Below, in pieces: positions 23,707-32,644 of a stretch of 64,000 nucleotides of DNA. Position numbers and translations under genes: made by a program. The notes beneath the pieces were generated by a model. That model did not search any database, had not been told where the DNA came from, and was given only the letters and a program-made list of their open reading frames with translations. The DNA is from Ignavibacteria bacterium UBA2373 (GTDB lineage Bacteria > Bacteroidota > Ignavibacteria > Kapaibacteriales > UBA961): assembly GCA_002344005.1 (NCBI GenBank), contig DDTD01000010.1, positions 1 to 64,000 of the forward strand, in the 5' to 3' direction. Position 1 is the stretch's first letter; each line of letters begins with the position of its first letter.

Positions 23707-24312
23707 ATGGCAAAATTTCAGAATAAATATCGTAACGAATCGGCACGGGCACAATGGTGGAATTATGGCAATGAGGGTGCCTATTTTATTACCATCTGTA
23801 CCAAAAACAGGGAACGTTTTTTTGGGGAAATTATCAATGGCATCATGCATTTGTCGCATTTGGGTGTATTGGCGGATGTATTTTGGCACGAAATCCCCCA
23901 TCATTCCCCAAATGTGAAATTGGGGGCATTTGTGGTTATGCCCAATCATATTCATGGAATTTTGATATTGAACGGTAATGTGGGGACGTTGCATGCAACG
24001 TCCCCACGACAACGACAACAACGACAATCGTCATTGTCACAACCGCCCAATCCGGAAACCATCATCAAAAATCAACAAATGGCGAATATTTCGCCGCAAT
24101 CCGGTACGGTTTCTGCCATTATTCGTGCATATAAATCTGCCGTAACCAAACACGCCAATCGTTTGGGCATAGAAAATGGTTGGCAACCCCGTTTTCATGA
24201 TCATATTATTCGCAATGACATCGAATATCAACGTATTCATAATTATATTGTGAACAATCCTGTCAAATGGGAAAAAGATACATTATTCAAAAACAAAAAC
24301 TATGATGAATAA
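23707..24312 (+). CDS. REP-associated tyrosine transposase (RAYT, Y1 HUH family)
   Basis: A 201-residue Y1 transposase-like protein. The N-terminal YFITICTKNRERFFG and the HUH motif in MPNHIHGILIL (His81, His83) are diagnostic; the nucleophile is probably Tyr142 in IIRAYKSAV, and the C-terminus has RFHDHIIRNDIEYQRIHNYI and NNPVKW. RAYT proteins are domesticated IS200/IS605 relatives that bind and cleave REP palindromes and usually do not move as insertion sequences. It sits between hsdS and an hsdR remnant, where it may have broken the original operon. Its own coding sequence holds a 28-base perfect palindrome. Confidence 0.88.
   Translation: MAKFQNKYRNESARAQWWNYGNEGAYFITICTKNRERFFGEIINGIMHLSHLGVLADVFWHEIPHHSPNVKLGAFVVMPNHIHGILILNGNVGTLHATSPRQRQQRQSSLSQPPNPETIIKNQQMANISPQSGTVSAIIRAYKSAVTKHANRLGIENGWQPRFHDHIIRNDIEYQRIHNYIVNNPVKWEKDTLFKNKNYDE
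23980..24007. repeat. Perfect 28-base palindrome inside the RAYT gene (REP-like)
   Basis: The half-site GTGGGGACGTTGCA is followed at once by its exact reverse complement. It encodes residues 92-101 of the transposase, in the low-conservation stretch between the HUH motif and the catalytic tyrosine. The core GGGACGTTGCATGCAACG resembles palindromes that I remember as widespread, RAYT-linked repeats in Bacteroidota and cyanobacteria. Confidence 0.8.
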
Positions 24313-24460
24313 CATTGGCAAATTAGAAAGAGAAACCCAAAACAGGGTAATACAATTATTCCAAAAGGAATTGGGATATGAATATCTCGGCAATTGGGAA
24401 GAAAGGGACAATAATAGCAATGTGGAAGAAAAAAAAGTATGCAATATATTAACCGATTAA
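24305..24460 (+). pseudogene. 5' stub of a second hsdR gene (51 residues)
   Basis: Reads LERETQNRVIQLFQKELGYE followed by YLGNWEERDNNSNVEE and then stops at ILTD. This is the first helix region of type I HsdR. The intact HsdR at 25394 has the related TQQRVIRLF and YLGYKYLGNWQSH. Homology ends after about 45 residues, so most of the gene is lost. It overlaps the transposase stop by 8 bases. Probably the remains of the hsdR that once followed hsdS, replaced by the downstream module. Confidence 0.7.
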
Positions 24461-24470
24461 CAATATTATT

Positions 24471-25397
24471 ATGAAACGATATATACGTCTCATGTTAGGT
24501 GCACGCAGTATTCATTTACATGAATGTATGCAAGGTAATTTTATAGGTGTAGATTTTGATATTCGTCAAGATTTAAGTGAAGATTTATCTGATGTTTGGA
24601 AAGATTTCAATAAGAAGTATATACCAATATGGCTTGCAAATTATCCGGATAAAAGTAAAGTAGCGGCGGGCTTGGCTTGTGGTTCTTTGTGGACTGTTGC
24701 TAAGGGACTAAAGCGTGGAGACATTGTAATATCACCTGATGGTTTGGGCAAATATCATGTTGCTGAGGTTTTAGATGAATATAGCTATCATGATGGACAA
24801 ACTTTACCACATAGAAGAACTGTTCGTTGGTATGAGAAAACAATCGATAAAGCGCAGATGTCGGAAAATTTAAAAAGAAGTACAGGATCAAGTGGTACAA
24901 CGTCTGATATATCTGTTTATGCTTCAGAACTTGAAGAACTTATTGGCGGTAAACATACCTCGCAGATAGTATCATCAGATGGAACAATAGAAGATACGAC
25001 AGTATTTGCTCTTGAAAAGCATTTAGAAGATTTTTTAGTTGCTAATTGGGATAAAACTGAACTTGGTGCAAAGTATATTATTTATGAAGAATCAGGCGAA
25101 ATGATTGGCAAACAATATATGACCGATACCGGTTGCATAGATATACTTGCGATTAGTAAAGACAGAAAAGAGTTATTGGTTGTAGAACTTAAAAAAGGCA
25201 AAGCAAGCGACAATGTGGTAGGACAAATTCAACGCTATATGGGTTATGTATTAGAAGAATTGGCGGAAGAAGATCAACAAGTAAAAGGTGTAATCATCGC
25301 ATTGGAGGAAGATAATCGCATACGCAGAGCTTTGGCTGTAACGAACAATATTGAATTTTTTAAATATCAAATAAGTTTTAAATTAGTAAAATCATGA
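24471..25397 (+). CDS. NucS-like PD-(D/E)XK nuclease with N-terminal accessory domain
   Basis: A 308-residue protein. The C-terminal half is a restriction-type nuclease of the NucS/DUF91 kind: Glu186 in LEKHLEDFL, Asp224 in GCIDIL, Glu239 and Lys241 in VVELKKG, and a QIQRYMGY helix (252-259). The N-terminal half (about 1-130) includes SLWTVAKGLKRGDIVI followed by GKYHVAEV, suggestive of a PUA/EVE-like module that might read modified bases; this part is weak. It lies 10 bases after the hsdR stub and overlaps hsdR by ATGA, so it is translated with the restriction subunit. It could be an accessory nuclease of the type I system or an independent defence gene. Confidence 0.8.
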   Translation: MKRYIRLMLGARSIHLHECMQGNFIGVDFDIRQDLSEDLSDVWKDFNKKYIPIWLANYPDKSKVAAGLACGSLWTVAKGLKRGDIVISPDGLGKYHVAEVLDEYSYHDGQTLPHRRTVRWYEKTIDKAQMSENLKRSTGSSGTTSDISVYASELEELIGGKHTSQIVSSDGTIEDTTVFALEKHLEDFLVANWDKTELGAKYIIYEESGEMIGKQYMTDTGCIDILAISKDRKELLVVELKKGKASDNVVGQIQRYMGYVLEELAEEDQQVKGVIIALEEDNRIRRALAVTNNIEFFKYQISFKLVKS

Positions 25398-28300
25398 GAC
25401 CTGAACGAATAACACAGCAAAGGGTTATAAGACTTTTTACCGATGAGTCCCATCTTAATTATTTAGGATACAAATACTTAGGTAATTGGCAGAGTCATAG
25501 TAAGAATAAAAATATTGAACAGGAATTGTTCAATAATAATCTTAAAAGAAGAGGATATAGCGATGCACAAATATCCGCTGCTCTTTTGAAATTACAAACT
25601 GCGGCCGAAACAACACAAACAAGCTTATACCAGGCGAATCTTCGTACTTATAATTTATTGCGATATCCGATTTCGGTACAGACATCAGTAGGTAAACCCT
25701 ATGAAAATATAAGTATCATTGATTGGGAAAATATTGAAAATAATGATTTTGGGATTGCTGAGGAAGTAACCTTAAAGGATGGTTTTGAGAGAAGACCTGA
25801 TTTGGTTATATATATAAATGGAATAGCAATATGTGTTATTGAATTAAAGCGAAGTTGTGTAGAAATAGGTGATGGAATCCGGCAAATTATTACTAATCAG
25901 GAAGATATTTTTAATAAATTCTTCTTTTCTACAATTCAGTTAGTTCTTGCTGGAAGTGATTCGCAAGGTTTACGTTATGGCACAGTCGGAACAACTGAGC
26001 AATTTTTTGTAGAATGGAAAGATGAGACAAAAAGTCAACTTGGTAGAGTCGAAGGCGAAATATTGGATATACCATTATCTCAGATATGCAATAAACAGCG
26101 AATTCTTGATATAATTCGAAATTTTATCATTTTTGATGGGGGACAAAAAAAATTACCACGCCCACACCAGTATGCCGCTATGAAAGCAGCACAGGAAAGG
26201 ATTCGCCGAAGAGAAGGAGGTGTTATATGGCATACGCAGGGCAGCGGTAAAAGTATTTTGATGGTATTGCTTGCAAAGTGGATTATGGAATATGACCCTG
26301 ATGCTAGAATATTAGTTATCACTGATCGCGATGAACTCGACAAACAAATTGAAGGTGTTATGCGAAATGCGGGAGTAATACCAGAAACGGATCCGTCACC
26401 TCGGATTACTTCAAGAGCAAAATTTATTGAATCTATATCAGCGTCAACACCTCGTTTATTATGTGCTCTTATCCATAAATTTGACTCAACAGATTTGCAA
26501 GGTGAATTACCAAATGTAAATGGTAGATTTTATGTGTTTGTGGATGAATGTCATCGTACACAAGGTGGTAATATGAACAAACAAATGAAACGATGGTTAC
26601 AACATGCAATATTTATTGGATTTACGGGTACTCCATTATTACGAAAAGATAAACAAACGACACGAGAAGTTTTTGGCAGTAATATTCATACTTATAAATT
26701 TCATGAAGCCGTAAAAGATGGTATTATTCTTGATTTGAAATACGAAGCTCGTGATGTACCTCAACAATTAACTTCGCAAGAAGCTATTGATAATTGGTTT
26801 GAGTTTAGGACGAAGAACCTCAATAATTATCAAAAAGCAATCGTACGTAAATCATGGGCTAATATGGAGAAATTGATGAGTGCACGTGAGCGAAAGCAAA
26901 GAATCATTGCAAGTATAATTGAGGATTTTACATATAGTCCAAGACTTAATAATGACAGAGGTACAGCTCTTTTGGTGGCTGCTTCTATTTACGATGCCTG
27001 TCATTATTACCGATTGTTTTATGAAACAGATTTTGGAAAGTACTGTGGCATTATCACATCGTATGAACCTAATCACAATGCTATATCCCGGGAACCAGCT
27101 AATGGCGATGAACGATTTAAATATGATACATATACGAGATATGTTTTGCAAAATAATCAAACTACCAATCAATACGAAGAAGAATGTAAAAAACGATTCA
27201 AAGATGAACCCGCGAATTGTAAGTTATTGATTGTAGTGAGTATGTTACTTACCGGCTTTGATGCTCCATCATGCTCGTATATTTATCTAGATAATGATAA
27301 ATTACATGATCATAATTTATTTCAAGCAATATGCCGCACTAATAGATTAGACGGAGAAAGCAAAGATTATGGATATATTGTAGATTTTAAGGAATTATTG
27401 AGTGATGTACAAGAAGCTATTGCTGTTTACACATCAGAAGAGTTAGATACTGACGATGGTAGCACAAAAGAAAATAATGTAGAATTAAAAAAATGGCTTG
27501 TTGAAGGAAAAAACAGATTAGATGTTGCCAGAGAGGCACTCAAATATCTTTGTGAACCTGTTGCTTCTCCGAAAAACATAGAACAGTTTATTGCGTATTT
27601 CTGCGGTAAAGCAAACACACCGGAATCATTAAGTGAGACAGAGCCTCTACGTATTACATTTTATAAATCTGTTGTAACTTTTGTTAGATCATTTGCTGCG
27701 ATATCAAATTATTTGTCTGACGCAGGATATTCAAACGATGAAGTTGTTATGATAGAAAAAGAAGTTGAATTTTATGCTGAAATTCGCAAAACAATTAAAA
27801 ACTATTCGGCTGAAGAACTTGATATAAAACCTTTTGAAGCAGATATGAGACATTTGATAAATACTTACATTAAAGCTGATCCTGTTGATCCTTTGGGCGA
27901 ACTTGATAAGTATTCCCTTGTCGAAATGATTGTAGAAACAGGTATCAATGACGCAATTGCTAGGAAAATTAATCAAAAAAATAATTTGTCAAAAAAAGCT
28001 ATAGCTGAATGTATAGTAAATAATATTAGGCAAACTATTATAAGAGAACATCTCACAAATCCGATGTTCTATGATAAAATGTCAAAATTGTTAAATGATC
28101 TAATTGATCAACAAAGACAAAGCGCAAAAGATTATGAAGATTTCTTAAAAAAAGCAGAAGAATTAATCAAAAAAATGAAAAATGGAGAGAATTTCCTTAA
28201 TGTTCCTGAAAGGCTTCAAGGAAATCTGGAAGCATTAGTTATTTATAATAATTTGCCGGGTATTTTGTCACAAACACCACGACCTTTTATTACTGCTGAA

Positions 28301-28504
28301 TCCCCTTCGTTTTATACAGAAGAGAATGTTAATTTAGCATTAGAAATAGATAAAGTAATGCGTGAGAATGCTCCGGCAAGTTGGCGAGGTGATCATGCAC
28401 GAGAATTACAAATTTTAAATGCTTTGTTTCCCATAATGCAAAAGAATAGAGATACGACACAAGCATTGTTGGAATTACTTAAGAATATGAAAGGATATGA
28501 ATGA
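25394..28504 (+). CDS. hsdR: Type I restriction endonuclease subunit HsdR
   Basis: A 1036-residue motor-nuclease. The N-terminal nuclease domain has RPDLVIY (Asp136) and VIELKRS (Glu150, Lys152). The two RecA-like translocase domains carry Walker A TQGSGKS (281-287), DECH (384-387), FTGTPLL, and later motifs LLTGFDAPSCSYIYLD and QAICRTNR. The helical C-terminal part contacts HsdM. It moves DNA and cuts at a distance when the HsdS target is unmethylated. The gene overlaps both neighbours by four bases (ATGA), making a tight nuclease-HsdR-peptidase unit. Confidence 0.95.
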   Translation: MRPERITQQRVIRLFTDESHLNYLGYKYLGNWQSHSKNKNIEQELFNNNLKRRGYSDAQISAALLKLQTAAETTQTSLYQANLRTYNLLRYPISVQTSVGKPYENISIIDWENIENNDFGIAEEVTLKDGFERRPDLVIYINGIAICVIELKRSCVEIGDGIRQIITNQEDIFNKFFFSTIQLVLAGSDSQGLRYGTVGTTEQFFVEWKDETKSQLGRVEGEILDIPLSQICNKQRILDIIRNFIIFDGGQKKLPRPHQYAAMKAAQERIRRREGGVIWHTQGSGKSILMVLLAKWIMEYDPDARILVITDRDELDKQIEGVMRNAGVIPETDPSPRITSRAKFIESISASTPRLLCALIHKFDSTDLQGELPNVNGRFYVFVDECHRTQGGNMNKQMKRWLQHAIFIGFTGTPLLRKDKQTTREVFGSNIHTYKFHEAVKDGIILDLKYEARDVPQQLTSQEAIDNWFEFRTKNLNNYQKAIVRKSWANMEKLMSARERKQRIIASIIEDFTYSPRLNNDRGTALLVAASIYDACHYYRLFYETDFGKYCGIITSYEPNHNAISREPANGDERFKYDTYTRYVLQNNQTTNQYEEECKKRFKDEPANCKLLIVVSMLLTGFDAPSCSYIYLDNDKLHDHNLFQAICRTNRLDGESKDYGYIVDFKELLSDVQEAIAVYTSEELDTDDGSTKENNVELKKWLVEGKNRLDVAREALKYLCEPVASPKNIEQFIAYFCGKANTPESLSETEPLRITFYKSVVTFVRSFAAISNYLSDAGYSNDEVVMIEKEVEFYAEIRKTIKNYSAEELDIKPFEADMRHLINTYIKADPVDPLGELDKYSLVEMIVETGINDAIARKINQKNNLSKKAIAECIVNNIRQTIIREHLTNPMFYDKMSKLLNDLIDQQRQSAKDYEDFLKKAEELIKKMKNGENFLNVPERLQGNLEALVIYNNLPGILSQTPRPFITAESPSFYTEENVNLALEIDKVMRENAPASWRGDHARELQILNALFPIMQKNRDTTQALLELLKNMKGYE

Positions 28505-29214
28505 AAGACATAATTCAAATCGGAGATTTAAGCGTTTACCTAATAAGAAAGGATATAAAAAATGTTCACTTATCGGTACATCCTCCTGATGGTCGTGTTT
28601 CTTTATCTGCTCCATTGAATACAAGACCCGATGTAGCTAGAGCTTATGCAATATCTAAATTACAGTGGATAAGATCACAACAAATAAAAATGAGTAAACA
28701 ATTACGAGAACCTTTACGCAAGTATATAAAAAGAGAGTCTCACTATATTTGGGGACGACGCTATTTACTTAATGTTGTCCACACGGAGGGTAAACAAAAA
28801 GTAATCATTGATCATAAATACATAAATTTATTTGTAAGGCCAGGTGCGAGTCAAGAAAAACGAGAAGAAGTTTTTTATGAATGGCAGAAAAAGCAATTAC
28901 ATAAATTTGTAGCAGAAATGATTGCCAAATGGGAACCTATAATGCAAGTGAAAGTACAGTCATATTTTTTGCAAAAAATGAAAACAAAATGGGGGAGTTG
29001 TAATCGTAAATTAGGTAATATTCGGCTCAATACAGAGCTTGTAAAAAAGCCCAAGGATTTGGTAGAATATGTAATTGTTCATGAGTTAGCACATTTAATC
29101 GTTCCTGTTCATAATGAAAAATTTATTCAGTTATTAGATAAATTCTATCCTCAGTGGCGTGAATCTCGAATGGAACTAAATGAATTACCATTAGGGTATG
29201 TTGAATGGAAATAG
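28501..29214 (+). CDS. YgjP-like (DUF45) zinc metallopeptidase family protein
   Basis: A 237-residue protein of the M48-related YgjP/DUF45 family. It has the zinc motif HELAH (194-198) with a third ligand at His204 (VPVHNEKF), and the preceding KTKWGSCNRKLGNIRLNTEL block typical of this family. Such genes are often found right after hsdR, as here (ATGA overlap), and may process or control the restriction subunit. That function is inference; the biochemical role is not established to my knowledge. Confidence 0.88.
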   Translation: MKDIIQIGDLSVYLIRKDIKNVHLSVHPPDGRVSLSAPLNTRPDVARAYAISKLQWIRSQQIKMSKQLREPLRKYIKRESHYIWGRRYLLNVVHTEGKQKVIIDHKYINLFVRPGASQEKREEVFYEWQKKQLHKFVAEMIAKWEPIMQVKVQSYFLQKMKTKWGSCNRKLGNIRLNTELVKKPKDLVEYVIVHELAHLIVPVHNEKFIQLLDKFYPQWRESRMELNELPLGYVEWK

Positions 29215-29230
29215 CCCCCCACAAAAACAA

Positions 29231-29258
29231 AAAAGGCGGTAGAAACCGCCTTTTTTTT
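29231..29258. terminator. Bidirectional terminator between the restriction island and rplS
   Basis: AAAAGGCGGT, 4-base loop, ACCGCCTTTT followed by further T; the complementary A-run lies on the other side. It can end both the rightward island transcript and the leftward rplS transcript. Confidence 0.85.
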
Positions 29259-29292
29259 GATACGCAATGAAGCAAAGAATGTTGAAATATTC

Positions 29293-29673
29293 TTAGCTGA
29301 GTTTTGCACGAATTTTCTTTTCGGACATACCGCGCAAGTAGTATAATTTAGCACGACGCACAGAACCATTACGCACAACGGTAAGGTTTTGGATTGTTGG
29401 TGAGTGAAGAGGGAAAATACGCTCAACACCCACACCGTTCGATACTTTACGAACGCGGAATGTTTCGTTCACGCCTGAACCACGACGTGCAATTACGATT
29501 CCTTGAAAATTCTGAATACGCTCTTTTTCACCCTCGATAACACGAACAGCAATGTTCACTGTGTCACCGGGACGAAAACTCGGCAACTCAACGGGTTTAC
29601 CGTCATTTTTGGTAGCGCGGATTTCAGCAGCTTTTGCCATTGTCAACTGCTCAACGAGTTTTACTTTTTGCAT
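29293..29673 (-). CDS. rplS: 50S ribosomal protein L19
   Basis: A 126-residue protein of the normal L19 size. Signature blocks are [37 protein letters not shown] and [20 protein letters not shown] followed by [10 protein letters not shown]. It stabilises the 30S-50S interface. I start at the [10 protein letters not shown] methionine; an in-frame ATG 16 codons upstream would add a nonconserved stretch. It stands alone here, without the usual rpsP-rimM-trmD partners. Confidence 0.95.
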   Translation of the reverse strand: MQKVKLVEQLTMAKAAEIRATKNDGKPVELPSFRPGDTVNIAVRVIEGEKERIQNFQGIVIARRGSGVNETFRVRKVSNGVGVERIFPLHSPTIQNLTVVRNGSVRRAKLYYLRGMSEKKIRAKLS

Positions 29674-29777
29674 TGTTAGATTCTCCGTCAGAAATATAGC
29701 TTGCAAAAATACGGTATTCATTTGTTTTAACCAAAGTTATCTGAACTTTTCTTGTAAGTTCTGTGTCCGCATGGTTC

Positions 29778-30332
29778 TCATCCAAGCCTTTTGGATACGA
29801 TAATGCTGCGATAATTTGTGATGTCCCATTGCACATATTCCCGAAATTCATACCCTCTTTTTTGATAGTAATCAATGAGATGCAATGCTTGCTCGGAAGT
29901 GTCTAATGCCAATTCTTTTGCATCCTTATGTGCTGCAATTGCTTCTGCTAAGTCCATCATAACACTGCCGATACCGTGTTTCTGTAGCGAAGGATGCACA
30001 GCAAATTGACCAAAATGCCAGACATCCGGACGACGATAATAGTCGCAATGTGATGTCGGTGAGGATGGGTAAAGGGTCAGGGTAGCCACAAGCTGTTTGC
30101 CATGTTCTGCCACAAATGTATAGCCGGACAAACACCGCTCCTTTGTTGTTGCGCTGTCTTGATGTGTAGCAAGAAAACGAAGTCCCATCTCGGCAAGCGG
30201 TTGATATGACCGATGGAGGAGTGATGTCATCTGCTCGAAAGAATCCTCTGTTCCCAAAGGGCGAATATTGAGCTTTATGCCCAATCCATCAATACTATAG
30301 ACATACGGCAACTGCGGCGCTTCAGCCATCAT
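29778..30332 (-). CDS. GNAT-family N-acetyltransferase
   Basis: A 184-residue protein with the GNAT core: a beta-bulge at FGQFAVHPSLQKHGIGSVMMD, which contains the Q/RxxGxG/A acetyl-CoA loop (QKHGIG), and the C-terminal ALHLIDYYQKRGYEF. The substrate is unknown. Its ATG overlaps the threonine aldolase stop (ATGA), so the two are cotranslated; no metabolic link is obvious. Confidence 0.85.
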   Translation of the reverse strand: MMAEAPQLPYVYSIDGLGIKLNIRPLGTEDSFEQMTSLLHRSYQPLAEMGLRFLATHQDSATTKERCLSGYTFVAEHGKQLVATLTLYPSSPTSHCDYYRRPDVWHFGQFAVHPSLQKHGIGSVMMDLAEAIAAHKDAKELALDTSEQALHLIDYYQKRGYEFREYVQWDITNYRSIIVSKRLG

Positions 30333-31351
30333 AGCAATTTCTCTGCCTCCTGTCGTATGATCTCTGCTGCTTTGGAAGTCTGCTCTTTGCTGATTTGAAA
30401 ATGAAATACCGCGCGATACAATCCGGGACGACCTCTCGAAATCAGAATGCCTTTTTGTTTGCAGCGTTCCGTAAAATCCGGCGCATCATGGGCAAGTTTA
30501 AAAAGGACAATATTGGTTTCCGGCATTGTCACATCAATAGCTTCGGACTGATTGAGTATATGAGCAAACCGAGAAGCATTCTCATGATCTAAGGGCAATA
30601 ATTCCCGATGATATTTGAGAGCATGAAGTCCGGCAGCCGCCAAAATACCCGCTTGTCTCATGCCGCCGCCTAACATTTTACGCCATTTTCTGGCAGCAGT
30701 GATATGGGCTTGTGAGCCGACAATCAGTGAGCCGACCGGTGCGCCCAATCCCTTCGATAAACAGACGGATAATGTATCGAATGGCGCTGCATAGTCGGCA
30801 ATGGAAATCCCAGTTGCTGCTTCCACATTCCACAACCGAGCGCCGTCGCAATGGAAAGCACAATTGTTGCGCTGTGCCACAGCAGCAATTTCCATAATAT
30901 TTTGTAAAGAAATTATGGTGCCGCCATGCCGATTATGGCTATTTTCCAAACAAATAACTGCTGTGCGAGGGAAATAATAATCTCCCGGTCTTATGGCATA
31001 TTCTATGTCTTCAGCACGCATTTCTCCTTTGGGAGAAGGCACACAATGCAATTGCACACGAGCAATAAGTGATGGCGCGCCCGTTTCATAATGGAAAATA
31101 TGCGATTCACCTTCTACGATGGCTTCATCACCTGCATGGGAATGTAATGCTAAACATATTTGATTGCCCATTGTGCCCGAAGGAACAAATAAAGCAGCTT
31201 CTTTACCGAGTAATTCTGCGCCATAGTGTTCTAATTCATTTACGGAAGGATCTTCGGAAAATACATCATCGCCAACATTGGCATTGGCAATAATGCTGCG
31301 CATTTGTGCTGTCGGTTGCGTAACCGTATCGCTGCGAATATCAATTATCAT
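30329..31351 (-). CDS. ltaE: Low-specificity L-threonine aldolase
   Basis: A 340-residue fold-type I PLP enzyme that splits threonine or allo-threonine to glycine and acetaldehyde. It has the family opening IDIRSDTVTQPTAQM, GDDVFSEDPSVNELE, VPSGTMGNQ, the HCDGAR block (167-172) and the PLP lysine in SVCLSKGLGAPVGS (Lys200). It is the first gene of a two-gene operon with the GNAT gene. Confidence 0.92.
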   Translation of the reverse strand: MIIDIRSDTVTQPTAQMRSIIANANVGDDVFSEDPSVNELEHYGAELLGKEAALFVPSGTMGNQICLALHSHAGDEAIVEGESHIFHYETGAPSLIARVQLHCVPSPKGEMRAEDIEYAIRPGDYYFPRTAVICLENSHNRHGGTIISLQNIMEIAAVAQRNNCAFHCDGARLWNVEAATGISIADYAAPFDTLSVCLSKGLGAPVGSLIVGSQAHITAARKWRKMLGGGMRQAGILAAAGLHALKYHRELLPLDHENASRFAHILNQSEAIDVTMPETNIVLFKLAHDAPDFTERCKQKGILISRGRPGLYRAVFHFQISKEQTSKAAEIIRQEAEKLL

Positions 31352-31417
31352 GGGTAAATATTTTTTGTGAATAATGTATAGTGAAGAAGCAGATTGGTTT
31401 TGAATTTTTGGTGTTAC

Positions 31418-31440
31418 AATTTCTTACAAATCAAGAAATT
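31418..31440. promoter_or_regulatory. Inverted repeat upstream of ltaE
   Basis: AATTTCTT (31418-31425), 7 bases, AAGAAATT (31433-31440), a perfect dyad about 70 bases before the ltaE start codon. It may be an operator or an AT-rich weak terminator of the upstream gene ending at 31526. Nothing else was seen in 31352-31525. Confidence 0.3.
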
Positions 31441-31525
31441 ATCTACAATCAATTTTATAGTACTTTTACGATACAAATATTGTCAGTGTTTTCTTTTTTA
31501 TGTGTCGGTATAAGTAGGTCTTTAT

Positions 31526-32626
31526 TTAAAATTCAAACATTGTCATGGTCAATCCCACATAGGGCAAAGCAATGCGTTCCGATGGCACTAATTGATCTGC
31601 TCGCCAAGAATCTTCCGATGAAATAGTGCTTACATTGCCGACAGTTGGTTGTGTGGTAAGTAAAGTACCGATAACTAAATCACCGCGTCGAAAAACCCTA
31701 ATGCCAAGTCCTGCAATATAATGTCCTAAAAATTCCCGTGAACGAGTAAATACTATACCACCTTGCATACTTAACCGTGACCAAAAGCGTTTATAAAAAC
31801 GTGATTGCCATGGCATTTCATTATATGTCCAAAGAGGGTCACGCCCCAAAAAAAGATTTAATCCCAAAGCTGCTGCCGGAAATATTTCTGTTTCGGATGG
31901 TTCAAGAGTTAATACTTTATCATCAAAAGAAAGAAAACGAGGTTTATCGCGAGAGGATAATCCTACGCATAAGCCCATTCCTATATAATCACGATGGAAA
32001 TCCTCACCGGGTAATGGTATTATGGATGGCTCTATTGTTGAATTATAAGGTAAACGAAAATATTGTGCTCGTAAAAAATAGTGTGGAATATTGGGCAATG
32101 GCTCATTCGACAGATAAACTGTGGTATTATTATTCGGCGAAAACAAAGAAGTAACTCGATCGGCTAAAGAGTATTGTGAAGAAAAAGGAGGAAATGCTCG
32201 TAATTCGACAGAATAATGTTCATTGGGATTATCGTCGAACATTATAACGCACACAATTCCTTCTTGAAGTATGGTATCCACTATTTTTTTTGTATGTGTG
32301 TCGAATATACCCCATTCATCTGTTTGTCCCACGCCATTAAACAGTACAATATAATCGGGTTTGCGATTAATGTCCGTTATTTTGGAAAAATAGGTGTCGA
32401 AAAGATGAGTTGTTTCAAAAAATGTATAAATAAAGTCTATTGAAGGATTTCCTTCCATACGTGAATGTAATGCGAAAATATCTTGCACCGGCAATAATGT
32501 CCCTTCTGCATCAGTATTCATTGATCGGGCATATAAAGGAAACTTTATGCACATAGAGCATAGAATTATGATGAGCGTCACCATATAATAATGATGAGAT
32601 TGTACCCAAGTTTGTTCAGATTTCAT
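31526..32626 (-). CDS. Hypothetical envelope protein
   Basis: A 366-residue protein I cannot assign. A hydrophobic segment near the N-terminus (MVTLIIILCSMCIKFPLYA, about 15-33) looks like a signal peptide with cleavage near LYA-RS. The second half alternates glycine and aromatic residues (SMQGGIVFTRSREFLGHYI, AGLGIRVF) and the chain ends LTMTMFEF, with a terminal Phe as in outer-membrane beta-barrels. The first half contains a DYIVLFNGVGQTDEWG stretch resembling an alpha/beta domain. An outer-membrane or surface location is plausible; function is unknown. Confidence 0.55.
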   Translation of the reverse strand: MKSEQTWVQSHHYYMVTLIIILCSMCIKFPLYARSMNTDAEGTLLPVQDIFALHSRMEGNPSIDFIYTFFETTHLFDTYFSKITDINRKPDYIVLFNGVGQTDEWGIFDTHTKKIVDTILQEGIVCVIMFDDNPNEHYSVELRAFPPFSSQYSLADRVTSLFSPNNNTTVYLSNEPLPNIPHYFLRAQYFRLPYNSTIEPSIIPLPGEDFHRDYIGMGLCVGLSSRDKPRFLSFDDKVLTLEPSETEIFPAAALGLNLFLGRDPLWTYNEMPWQSRFYKRFWSRLSMQGGIVFTRSREFLGHYIAGLGIRVFRRGDLVIGTLLTTQPTVGNVSTISSEDSWRADQLVPSERIALPYVGLTMTMFEF

Positions 32627-32644
32627 ATCTATAGTTGAAAATAA

